This document shows, piece after piece, positions 25,968 through 33,885 of a stretch of 64,000 nt of DNA; the stretch's first letter is position 1; every line of letters starts with the position of its first letter. The stretch spans positions 1,091,447 through 1,155,446 of the forward strand of contig NZ_CP009312.1 in NCBI RefSeq assembly GCF_001293125.1, given 5' to 3'. The notes beneath the pieces are model-generated. The model ran no database searches. It was not told the origin of the DNA and worked only from the letters and a program-made list of their open reading frames with translations. The translations under genes and the position numbers were made by a program. This stretch comes from Lawsonella clevelandensis. GTDB taxonomy: Bacteria; Actinomycetota; Actinomycetes; Mycobacteriales; Mycobacteriaceae.

Positions 25968-27125
25968 ATGCGCGCCTTGCTTATCGTCGACATGCAGCCC
26001 ACCTTCTGCGAAGGTGGCGAGCTTCCCGTCCCGGGCGGCCACGACATTGCCGACCGCATCGCCGACTTCTTGCGCGCCCACGCCGACCGCTACGGGCTCA
26101 TCGTCACCACCCAGGATTGGCACATCAACCCGGGCAACCACTTCAGTAACACTCCCGACTATGTGGACACTTGGCCGCCTCACGGTCAGGCCGGAACCCC
26201 CAACGCCGAACTCCACCCGCGCCTCCATGCCGCACTGGAAGCATTGCGCACCAGCCACCCCGACCTGCCCCAGGAGGCAGTGCGGAAAGGCCAGTATGCG
26301 GCTAGCTACTCTGGATTTGACGGCATCACCGACTCTGCAACCACCGACGACACCTTTGCGCAGGGGCTAGCGCTGGCCGATCTCCTGCGCCGCTACGGCA
26401 CAACCGAAGTGGACGTCGTGGGTCTCGCTCTCTCACACTGCGTCTGCGCCACCGCCCTGGATGCGCAGCGGGAAGGTTTCGCCACCACTGTCTTTGCTGA
26501 CCTCTCCGCCCCCGTCAGTGTGGATACTGGGGATGCTGCCCTGCGCGCACTGCGGGAGGCCAGCGTGGTCGTCACCCACAGCCCCTACTGGACGTTCGCC
26601 TGCTACACCGCCTCCCGCTTCGGCACTCAACCTGGGTTGCGGGAGGCCGCCCACCGGCTAGGGGAGGGCATCGCGCGGGCTGGGCACGGCATTGTGTATG
26701 GGGGAGGCAACTGCGGCCTGATGGGGGTTATCGCAGACGCCGCACTCAGCCAGGGTGGCTCCGTCTACGGTGTCATACCGCACCACTTTGATGGGCATGA
26801 GGTTTCCCATACAAGCCTCACCTGCCTGGAGGTGGTGGACGACATGTCTACTCGTAAGAACCGCATGGCACAGTTGGCGGATTGTTTCGTGGCGCTCCCT
26901 GGCGGCGTGGGCACGCTGGAGGAATTTTTCGAGGTGTGGGCGCACCGGCAGTTGGGCATCCACCAGAAGCCGGTGGTGCTCTACAACACGGACGGCTACT
27001 GGGATAGTTTGTTGGCGGCGCTGGCGTCCTACGCGCAGGTGGACATTCTGTCCCCGACGCTGCTGGACAGCCTTATCGTGGTTGATACCCCGGATGCGCT
27101 ACTCGACGCGGTCATTCGCGGGTAA
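25968..27125 (+). CDS. Fusion of nicotinamidase (PncA) and LOG-family nucleotide phosphoribohydrolase
   Basis: One 385-residue frame carries two enzymes. Residues 1-205 are a nicotinamidase: catalytic D8 (IVDMQ), K107 and C158 (SHCVCATALDA), with metal ligands D50, H52, H58 and H72 in TTQDWHINPGNHFS and WPPHGQAG. Residues 210-385 are a LOG/TIGR00730 protein: GGGNCGLMG (245-253), STRKNRM and PGGVGTLEE (311-319). LOG proteins cut the N-glycosidic bond of nucleoside 5'-monophosphates; nicotinamidase makes nicotinate and ammonia. All key residues of both halves are present, so both may be active. A joined role, such as NMN to nicotinamide to nicotinate, is an inference. The 3' end overlaps the convergent permease gene by 27 bases. 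Confidence 0.88.
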   Translation: MRALLIVDMQPTFCEGGELPVPGGHDIADRIADFLRAHADRYGLIVTTQDWHINPGNHFSNTPDYVDTWPPHGQAGTPNAELHPRLHAALEALRTSHPDLPQEAVRKGQYAASYSGFDGITDSATTDDTFAQGLALADLLRRYGTTEVDVVGLALSHCVCATALDAQREGFATTVFADLSAPVSVDTGDAALRALREASVVVTHSPYWTFACYTASRFGTQPGLREAAHRLGEGIARAGHGIVYGGGNCGLMGVIADAALSQGGSVYGVIPHHFDGHEVSHTSLTCLEVVDDMSTRKNRMAQLADCFVALPGGVGTLEEFFEVWAHRQLGIHQKPVVLYNTDGYWDSLLAALASYAQVDILSPTLLDSLIVVDTPDALLDAVIRG

Positions 27126-28709
27126 AGAAGTATCCGCCTGGAGACCAGCCGGCTCACTCGGTTGGCTGCTCTGCGCCGCCGGGACACTCTGTGCGGATGC
27201 AGACTCCGCCGGGATGGCGCTGGAGCCATTCACATCCACCTCAACCCCGGCAGCTTCCGCTGCCAGGAGACGCATTCGCAGGCTGGAATGCCGGTAGCCA
27301 TAGCCCACATAGGTCAGGCAGGCGATCAGCATCCACACCGCCAGTGTCGCCCAGGTGATGGGGTGCAGCTGGCTGATGAGGTACAGGCAGGCGATGATAG
27401 AAATGATAGGGGTGGCCGGGTAGAGAGGTACCCGGAAACCGCGCTGCATGGTGGGGTTGCGGCGGCGCAGAATGATCACACCCAAACTCACCACCGCAAA
27501 TGCCGTCAATGTACCAATAGACACCATGTCGGAGAGGTAGTCCAGCGGCAGGAATCCCGCCAGCAGACCCACCACCAAGCAGGTAATGGCGGTGTTAATC
27601 ACCGGGGTACGGGTGCGTGGGGAAATGTAGGCGAAGCCCTTGGGAATCATGCCATCGCGGGACATGGCGAATAGCACGCGCGTCTGGCCGAAAATCGTCA
27701 CCAAGGTAATAGAGAAAATGGAGATGACGGCGGCTGCCGACAGAATGATGGAGAATGTGCCGGACCCGGTCACATGTTCCAGAATCTGTGACAGGCCTGC
27801 CTTCTGGTGCTGGAAAAGACTCTGCTCTTGAGCGCCTACCGCGGCTACCGCGACCAGCATGTAAATTCCCGTCACTACCACCAGTGCGATAACAAGGGCG
27901 CGGGGGATAGTGCGGTGCGGGTCCTTCACTTCTTCCGAGGCGGTGGAAATAACGTCCAGGCCGATGAAGCTGAAGAACACGGAGCCGGCGGCGGCACCCA
28001 CGCCCGCCACACCCATGGGGGCGAAGGGGTGGTAGTTACCAGACTGGAAACCGGTGAATGCCACCACTGAGAACATGAGCAGCACGCCCAACTTAAGGAG
28101 GACCATCACTGCATTCGCGCGCGCAGACTCACGGGTGCCAGCCATGAGGAGGAAACAGCAGATCGTCACCAGCACCACCGCCGGCAGGTTAATGGAGAAG
28201 CTGTGGAAGCTGCCGCCGTCCCAGGGGGCGACGGAGAGGTAGTCCGGCAGGTGCCATCCGAAGACACGTTGCAGGAAGTCATTAAGGTATTCGGACCAGC
28301 CGACGGCCACTGCTGCCCCGGAGACCGCATACTCCAGCAACAAACACCATCCCACCAGGTAGCCCACCAGTTCACCGAGGGTGGCGTAGGTGTAGGTGTA
28401 GGAGGAGCCGGAGGTGGGGATGGAAGAAGCCAACTCTGCATAGCAGAGTGCGGTGAGGCCAGCTGTGGCGGCGGCAACGAGGAAGGCCAGGATGACGGCG
28501 GGGCCTGCCTCGGGTACGGCAATGGAGAAGACATAGAAAATACCGGTGCCGACGGTGCATCCTACGCCCATCATGGCTAGCTCGAAGGTGGAGATGCTTT
28601 TGCGTAGGGTCGGCCCAGAACCGTCGTCATTGCGGTTCGTCCCTGTCCCGGACTGATTGATGATGTCCTTGACGGGTTGTCGGATAAAAGGTGATTGTGC
28701 GCTGCGCAT
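27099..28709 (-). CDS. Amino-acid permease, APC superfamily (cationic-amino-acid-transporter type)
   Basis: A 536-residue inner-membrane transporter with about 12 membrane segments. The APC start is GVGCTVGTGIFYVF; ALCYAELASSIPTSGSSYTYTY and FFSFIGLDVISTASEEVKDPHRTIPRA, in segments, are the CAT/YfnA-type signatures. The C-terminus (about 460-536) is a soluble Ala/Ser-rich tail. It likely imports a basic or neutral amino acid. The stop lies inside the convergent PncA-LOG gene (27-base overlap), and the 5' side shares a regulatory gap with the sugar-importer operon. Confidence 0.88.
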   Translation of the reverse strand: MRSAQSPFIRQPVKDIINQSGTGTNRNDDGSGPTLRKSISTFELAMMGVGCTVGTGIFYVFSIAVPEAGPAVILAFLVAAATAGLTALCYAELASSIPTSGSSYTYTYATLGELVGYLVGWCLLLEYAVSGAAVAVGWSEYLNDFLQRVFGWHLPDYLSVAPWDGGSFHSFSINLPAVVLVTICCFLLMAGTRESARANAVMVLLKLGVLLMFSVVAFTGFQSGNYHPFAPMGVAGVGAAAGSVFFSFIGLDVISTASEEVKDPHRTIPRALVIALVVVTGIYMLVAVAAVGAQEQSLFQHQKAGLSQILEHVTGSGTFSIILSAAAVISIFSITLVTIFGQTRVLFAMSRDGMIPKGFAYISPRTRTPVINTAITCLVVGLLAGFLPLDYLSDMVSIGTLTAFAVVSLGVIILRRRNPTMQRGFRVPLYPATPIISIIACLYLISQLHPITWATLAVWMLIACLTYVGYGYRHSSLRMRLLAAEAAGVEVDVNGSSAIPAESASAQSVPAAQSSQPSEPAGLQADTSLPANDRVE

Positions 28710-28796
28710 GGCTCCTTTAGCCTACTCATTGCCACCCAAATAACGTGAATGGTTCGTACAACGGGGATAATAAGAGGAACGATTCTGGGCTCCGTG

Positions 28797-28812
28797 CGTG
28801 CCTTACGGCACG
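28797..28812. promoter_or_regulatory. Inverted repeat CGTGCC-TTAC-GGCACG before the sugar importer operon
   Basis: A perfect 6-bp inverted repeat with a 4-base spacer, just downstream of a GATAAT -10-like box near 28766 and 30 bases before the first operon gene. The position fits a repressor operator. The regulator is not in the window. Confidence 0.45.
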
Positions 28813-28842
28813 TGTGTGACTGCCAAGAGAGGACAATGACAC

Positions 28843-30105
28843 ATGGCATCTGTGACCTTCGATCACGCCACTTGTATCTATCCCGGAGCCGCTAAGCCTA
28901 GCGTTGACAATCTTTGCCTGGATATTCGTGACGGTGAATTCCTGGTACTCGTCGGCCCTTCCGGCTGCGGCAAATCGACCACTCTGCGCATGCTGGCCGG
29001 TTTGGAGTTTGTAGACTCTGGAAAGGTTTGGATTGGTGACGATGATGTCACCCTAGCCGATCCGAAAGACCGCGACATCGCCATGGTTTTTCAAAACTAT
29101 GCTCTCTACCCGCACATGACGGTGGCCGAGAATATGGGCTTCGCGTTGAAGCTCGCCAAGGTAGATAAAAAGGAGATTCGCCAGCGCGTGGAGGAAGCCG
29201 CCCGTCTGCTGGATCTCACTGACTACCTCGACCGTAAGCCTAAGGCGCTGTCCGGTGGCCAACGGCAGCGTGTTGCCATGGGGCGGGCTATTGTGCGCTC
29301 CCCGCGTGTTTTTCTTATGGACGAGCCGCTCTCCAACTTGGACGCCCGCTTGCGCGTTCACACCCGTGCCCAGATCGCCGAACTGCAGCAGCGCCTCGGC
29401 ACCACCACCGTTTACGTCACCCACGACCAGGTGGAGGCCATGACGATGGGCGACCGGGTGGCAGTACTCTGCGCCGGGCAGCTGCAGCAGGTGGATACGC
29501 CCCGCAACCTCTTCGACCATCCGGCCAATGCTTTTGTGGCGGGCTTCATTGGGTCTCCGTCGATGAACATTCTCACTGCCCCGGTGCGGGGTGCGTCTGC
29601 GTGGGTGGGGGAGACGCCCATTCCGCTGCCGGATCGTATCCCGGCGGGGGTGCCCACAACGTCCGTATTGGTGGGTTTCCGCCCCGAGCGGGTGGAGGGT
29701 GTTGTTGCCGGTGACGGTGTTGTGGAGGCCGCCGACGGCTGCACCCTCTACATGCGGGTGGATCTGGTCGAAGAACTGGGATCCCAGGCCATCGGCCACG
29801 GCCACCTGGCTAATGCGGCAGGCGAGCAGGTATCTGAGCAGCGCATCACCGCCGCCGTGGACTGGCAGAACTTGCCCGCCCGCGGAGACCTGGTGCGCAT
29901 CACCATTACCCCGGAGGACCTCTACTTCTTTGCCGATGACGAGTCTGGGGTGACGCTCTGGGACGACATCGCCGCCACCGCCCCCGTAACCGCAGCTACC
30001 CCTGCCGACAGCGTCCCCGACGTCACCGTAGACACCACAGCAGATGCGGCGGAGTCCACCGCTCCGGAGGCTGCACCGACGTCCACTGAGGAGGCAGACG
30101 CATGA
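28843..30105 (+). CDS. sugC: Sugar ABC importer ATPase (SugC/MsmK/UgpC type)
   Basis: The 420-residue ATPase of a disaccharide importer. It has Walker A GPSGCGKST, the Q-loop VFQNYALYPHMTV, signature LSGGQRQR, Walker B VFLMDEPLSNLD, the H-loop VTHDQVEAM and a C-terminal TOBE-type regulatory domain (VGFRPERVEGV). An Ala/Thr/Glu-rich tail of about 55 residues is unusual. It is followed by the binding protein and two permeases; in Mycobacterium tuberculosis the order is lpqY-sugA-sugB-sugC for trehalose. Here the ATPase comes first. The stop overlaps the next start. Confidence 0.87.
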   Translation: MASVTFDHATCIYPGAAKPSVDNLCLDIRDGEFLVLVGPSGCGKSTTLRMLAGLEFVDSGKVWIGDDDVTLADPKDRDIAMVFQNYALYPHMTVAENMGFALKLAKVDKKEIRQRVEEAARLLDLTDYLDRKPKALSGGQRQRVAMGRAIVRSPRVFLMDEPLSNLDARLRVHTRAQIAELQQRLGTTTVYVTHDQVEAMTMGDRVAVLCAGQLQQVDTPRNLFDHPANAFVAGFIGSPSMNILTAPVRGASAWVGETPIPLPDRIPAGVPTTSVLVGFRPERVEGVVAGDGVVEAADGCTLYMRVDLVEELGSQAIGHGHLANAAGEQVSEQRITAAVDWQNLPARGDLVRITITPEDLYFFADDESGVTLWDDIAATAPVTAATPADSVPDVTVDTTADAAESTAPEAAPTSTEEADA

Positions 30106-31403
30106 GCCACCTCCACTGTCACCACCCCCACCAGCACCGCTACCGGCCCCTACAGCTTGCCGCACTCGGTGCTGCCGCCATTCTCGCCGTCACCGGATGC
30201 TCCAGCAACTCCTTCAATGACGCCACTCGCGCCGCCCAAAAAAACCTCGACGAGCGCGGACCCATCACCTTCGCCATGGGCAAAAACGACATCGCCAACT
30301 TGCGCCCCGTCGTGCAACGCTGGAATGCCGCCCATCCCACCGAACGCGTCAACCTCCATGAACTCGCCGGCGAAGCCGACTCGCAGCGTGACACCCTCGT
30401 GCAATCCCTGCAAGCCCACTCCGGAGAATTCGATGTCATGGCCCTCGACGTCATCGACACCGCCAGCTTTGCCGCTCACCAATGGCTTCAGCCCCTGGAA
30501 GGCACAATGGCCATTGACATGACGAAACTACTACCGGCCACGGTGGAATCCGCCACCTATTCCGGTACCGTCTATGCCGCCCCCCAAAACACCAATGGCC
30601 AACTGCTCTTCTACCGCAGCGACCTCATCAAAAACCCACCCTCCACCTGGGACGAACTCACCCAGGACTGCTCCATTGCCAAAAAGCACAAGCTGGACTG
30701 CCTCGTCACCCAGCTGAAGCAGTACGAAGGACTCACTGTTAACACCTCCATCTTCATTAACGGGTGGGGCGGGCAGATCGTCGGGGCCGACGGATTCACC
30801 CCCACCGTCACCTCCGACTCCTCCCGCGCCGGCATCCAAACTCTCGTCGACGCCTACCAGAGCGGCGTCATCGCCAAACGCGCCGTCTCCTTCACCGAAG
30901 AGCAAACCAACCTGGCCTTCGTCAACGGGGAAGCCCTCTTTGCCATCAACTGGCCCTACATGTACGAGAATGCCCGCACCTCGGACGACTCCAAAGTCAA
31001 AGGTAAGTTCGCGGTAGCCCCGTTGGTGGGCAAAGACGGGGTGGGTGCCTCCACCCTGGGCGGTTACAACAACGCCATCAACGTCTACTCGGAACACAAA
31101 GCCACCGCCCGGGACTTCATTGCCTTCATCGAAAACCGGGAGAACCAGCTGAGCTTCGCCCAGAACTCCTTCCCTCCAGTCCTTACTTCCATCTACGACG
31201 ACAAGTCCCTCATCAAGAACTACCCCTACCTGCCGGTCCTCAAAACAGCCCTGGAAAACGCGGTACCCCGCCCGGTTAGCCCCTTCTACCCGGCCATCTC
31301 CAAAGCCATCCAGGACAATGTCTACGCAGCCCTCTTCGGACGTAAAACCGTCGTCCAAGCCAGCGAAGACATGACCAGTGCAATCGAAGTGGCGGAACAC
31401 TGA
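30102..31403 (+). CDS. Sugar-binding lipoprotein (LpqY-like)
   Basis: The solute-binding subunit (433 residues). The lipobox AVTGC gives a lipidated Cys at about 33 after a His-rich cytoplasmic start. The rest is a family-1 binding-protein fold (GPITFAMGKND, PQNTNGQLLFYRSDL, AINWPYMYENAR). By position it feeds the SugA/SugB-like permeases. Trehalose is the likeliest ligand by comparison with LpqY, but another disaccharide is possible. The start overlaps the ATPase stop (ATGA). Confidence 0.83.
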   Translation: MSHLHCHHPHQHRYRPLQLAALGAAAILAVTGCSSNSFNDATRAAQKNLDERGPITFAMGKNDIANLRPVVQRWNAAHPTERVNLHELAGEADSQRDTLVQSLQAHSGEFDVMALDVIDTASFAAHQWLQPLEGTMAIDMTKLLPATVESATYSGTVYAAPQNTNGQLLFYRSDLIKNPPSTWDELTQDCSIAKKHKLDCLVTQLKQYEGLTVNTSIFINGWGGQIVGADGFTPTVTSDSSRAGIQTLVDAYQSGVIAKRAVSFTEEQTNLAFVNGEALFAINWPYMYENARTSDDSKVKGKFAVAPLVGKDGVGASTLGGYNNAINVYSEHKATARDFIAFIENRENQLSFAQNSFPPVLTSIYDDKSLIKNYPYLPVLKTALENAVPRPVSPFYPAISKAIQDNVYAALFGRKTVVQASEDMTSAIEVAEH

Positions 31404-32434
31404 TGAGCGCGGTCAAGACGAAAAACAGCACCACCGAGCGCCGGAGGGACCAGCAGCTTACCGCCGACGGCCAGACGCACCACAAGCGCCCCTCCGCCCG
31501 CGGAAAGGTTGCCGCCCTCCTCACCCCCGCCCTCGTCCTCATCGGTGTCATCATCCTCTACCCGCTGCTCAGCGGTGTCGTCCTCTCCTTCAAATCGGAC
31601 CCTGTCCTCAACCGGCACGATGGCTTCTTCTACCCGGGTGGCTTTATCGGCCTCCAGAACTACGGCTACTGGCTCACCCACAGCTGCTCCACGGGCAGCG
31701 CTACCGTCGGCTGCCCGCCTGGCACCCTCGCCAACGACTTCTGGCCTGCCCTCGGCAACACCCTCTTCTTCACCATCGTGACGGTGCTGCTAGAGACCAT
31801 CATCGGCATCGGCATGGCGCTCGTCATGGCGCAGAACTTCCGGGGTCGCGGTTTGCTGCGCGCTGCCGTGCTCGTCCCCTGGGCCATTCCCACCGCCATC
31901 ACCGCCAAACTGTGGGCATTCCTCTTCGCGGAACAGGGCATCATCAACTCCCTCTTCCACACCACTATCGCCTGGCAGACTGACCCATGGGCGGCCAGAT
32001 TCTCCATCATCCTGGCAGACGTGTGGAAAACCACCCCCTTTATGGCGCTCCTCATCCTCGCTGGGCTACAAATGATCCCCAAGGAACTCTACGAGGCGGC
32101 CCGCGTGGACGGCGCCAACGCCTGGCAACGCTTTACCCGCATCACTCTGCCGCTCGCCAAAGGTAGCATCGTGGTGGCGGTCCTCTTCCGCATGCTGGAC
32201 GCCCTCCGCATGTACGACCTGCCCTACATCATGGTGGGCCCCAACCCAGATTCCCCCACCGCCACCGTGTCTCAGCTGGTGGTGGCCGCTATCCGGCAAG
32301 ACCAAGTGAACGCCGCCTCCGCGCTGTCCACACTGATCTTCCTGCTCATCTTCCTCATCGCCCTCTTCTTCGTAAAGGTGCTGGGGGCCAGACTCAACAA
32401 ACAGCCGGATTCTGTCGTCGCAGAGGAGGACTAA
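31403..32434 (+). CDS. sugA: Sugar ABC importer permease (SugA-like)
   Basis: A MalF-type permease (343 residues) with about six membrane segments and the EAA loop LYEAARVDGANAWQRFTRITLP that docks to the ATPase. It has a basic cytoplasmic N-terminus. It overlaps the end of the binding-protein gene and is followed closely by the second permease. Confidence 0.87.
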   Translation: MSAVKTKNSTTERRRDQQLTADGQTHHKRPSARGKVAALLTPALVLIGVIILYPLLSGVVLSFKSDPVLNRHDGFFYPGGFIGLQNYGYWLTHSCSTGSATVGCPPGTLANDFWPALGNTLFFTIVTVLLETIIGIGMALVMAQNFRGRGLLRAAVLVPWAIPTAITAKLWAFLFAEQGIINSLFHTTIAWQTDPWAARFSIILADVWKTTPFMALLILAGLQMIPKELYEAARVDGANAWQRFTRITLPLAKGSIVVAVLFRMLDALRMYDLPYIMVGPNPDSPTATVSQLVVAAIRQDQVNAASALSTLIFLLIFLIALFFVKVLGARLNKQPDSVVAEED

Positions 32435-32437
32435 CTG

Positions 32438-33388
32438 ATGGCTACCGATGCTTACCGCAACGACCTATCGGTGAAGCCGCTCTCGCAGCGCCCACCGGTA
32501 CAGCTCGCCACCCAGCCGGCCCGCGAGCCGGCACCTCGCCCGGCGAAACGCAACCGCCGCCCCCACGCCGGCTCCATCGGCATCTATGTGTTGGCGGTCA
32601 TCATCATGCTGTGGGGTCTGCTGCCCTTCTACTGGATGCTGGTGACGGCCTTCCGGGAGAAGGACTACACCTTCTCCACCACCCCCTGGCCCACCCACCT
32701 CACCCTCGACAACTTCAAGGAAGCCCTCTCCACCGACTTCGGTAACAACTTCCTGCGCGCCATCGGCAACAGCCTCATCATCTCCGCCGTCACCACGCTC
32801 ATTGCGGTAGCGGTGGGTGTGTTCGCCGCCTACGCGTTGTCGCGCTATGACTTCCGCGGCAAGTATGTGGTGTTGGGCGTCATTATGGGTGCCTCCATGT
32901 TCCCCAGCATCGCGCTGGTGACGCCGCTCTTCCAGCTGTTCACCGACATTGGGCTGCGTGGCTCCTACTGGGCACTCATCATCCCCAATATTTCCTTTGC
33001 GCTGCCGCTCACCATCTTCACTCTCACCAGCTTCGTCGATGAGCTGCCGTGGGAGTTAGAGGAGGCTGCCCGGGTGGACGGCTGCTCCCGCGGCAAGGCC
33101 TTCCGCACGATTATGTTGCCGTTGGCCGCCCCGGCGATCTTCACCACCGCCATCCTGGCCTTTATTATGGCGTGGAACGAGTTCCTGTTGGCTCAGCAGC
33201 TGTCTACTCTGCACACGGAGCCGGTGACAGTGGCCATCGCCCGGTTCACAGGCGGCAACGCCTTCGACTACCCCTACGCCACGGTGATGGCGGCGGGCGC
33301 TATTGTGACCGTCCCCTTGGTCATTATGGTGCTGATCTTCCAGCGGAAGATCATTGCCGGCCTCACCTCCGGTGGCGTGAAGGCATAG
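32438..33388 (+). CDS. sugB: Sugar ABC importer permease (SugB-like)
   Basis: A MalG-type permease of 316 residues. The EAA loop is LEEAARVDGCSRGKAFRTIM. It forms the pore with the preceding permease. It starts three bases after the sugA-like stop. Confidence 0.87.
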   Translation: MATDAYRNDLSVKPLSQRPPVQLATQPAREPAPRPAKRNRRPHAGSIGIYVLAVIIMLWGLLPFYWMLVTAFREKDYTFSTTPWPTHLTLDNFKEALSTDFGNNFLRAIGNSLIISAVTTLIAVAVGVFAAYALSRYDFRGKYVVLGVIMGASMFPSIALVTPLFQLFTDIGLRGSYWALIIPNISFALPLTIFTLTSFVDELPWELEEAARVDGCSRGKAFRTIMLPLAAPAIFTTAILAFIMAWNEFLLAQQLSTLHTEPVTVAIARFTGGNAFDYPYATVMAAGAIVTVPLVIMVLIFQRKIIAGLTSGGVKA

Positions 33389-33398
33389 GAGGATCAGT

Positions 33399-33638
33399 AT
33401 GGCGGGCTACGCGCGCCGCGGGCGCGTCTCCGACCCCGGCCGCCGGCAGCGCGGTACCATGCAGCGGCTGGAACTGGCTATGGGCATTGTCGGCACCATC
33501 ACCATCCTGGCACTGCTCACCCTGGTGATGGCGCTGGTACAGGGGACAGGGGCGGCGTTGACGGGCGCCGCGATAATTTTTCTTGTTGCCGCGGTGGTGT
33601 TCATCGCCTTGGCAATCTGGTACCGAAAAGTCACATAG
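33399..33638 (+). CDS. Small membrane protein at the end of the sugar importer operon
   Basis: A 79-residue protein with an Arg-rich cytoplasmic start (YARRGRVSDPGRRQRG) and two membrane segments (ELAMGIVGTITILALLTLVM and ALTGAAIIFLVAAVVFIALA). AGGAGG precedes the ATG, and it lies 10 bases after the sugB stop, so it is in the operon. The function is unknown; it could be an accessory subunit or an unrelated small membrane protein. Confidence 0.75.
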   Translation: MAGYARRGRVSDPGRRQRGTMQRLELAMGIVGTITILALLTLVMALVQGTGAALTGAAIIFLVAAVVFIALAIWYRKVT

Positions 33639-33656
33639 CAGTGAACTGACCTGTTG

Positions 33657-33693
33657 AAACAGGGGCGTGGTAGTTGCCGCGCCCCCGTTTTTT
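33657..33693 (+). terminator. Terminator of the sugar importer operon
   Basis: An imperfect stem (AAAC/GTTT, GGGGCG/CGCCCC, then TGG/CCG) encloses TAGTTG and is followed by six T residues. Confidence 0.85.
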
Positions 33694-33885
33694 ACCGTCG
33701 CCCGGTTGCCAAATACCACATTGGGACGCATGCGGGGCGGGGACGGGGAATATTTCCGTAACGGGTTTCGGTTGAGAGGAGTACATGCCAGTCCTGTGCA
33801 CACCCCCCGCACAGTGAACGGCACACACAATACAGAACGCCTCTGCCCGCTTACCGGCCTCCACCGAGGCACAGAAAGAAGAACA

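Noticed and set aside
33667-33885. 73-residue N-terminal extension of the pyruvate oxidase
   Set aside because: It starts inside the operon terminator and has no family likeness; the ATG at 33886 gives the normal PoxB start.
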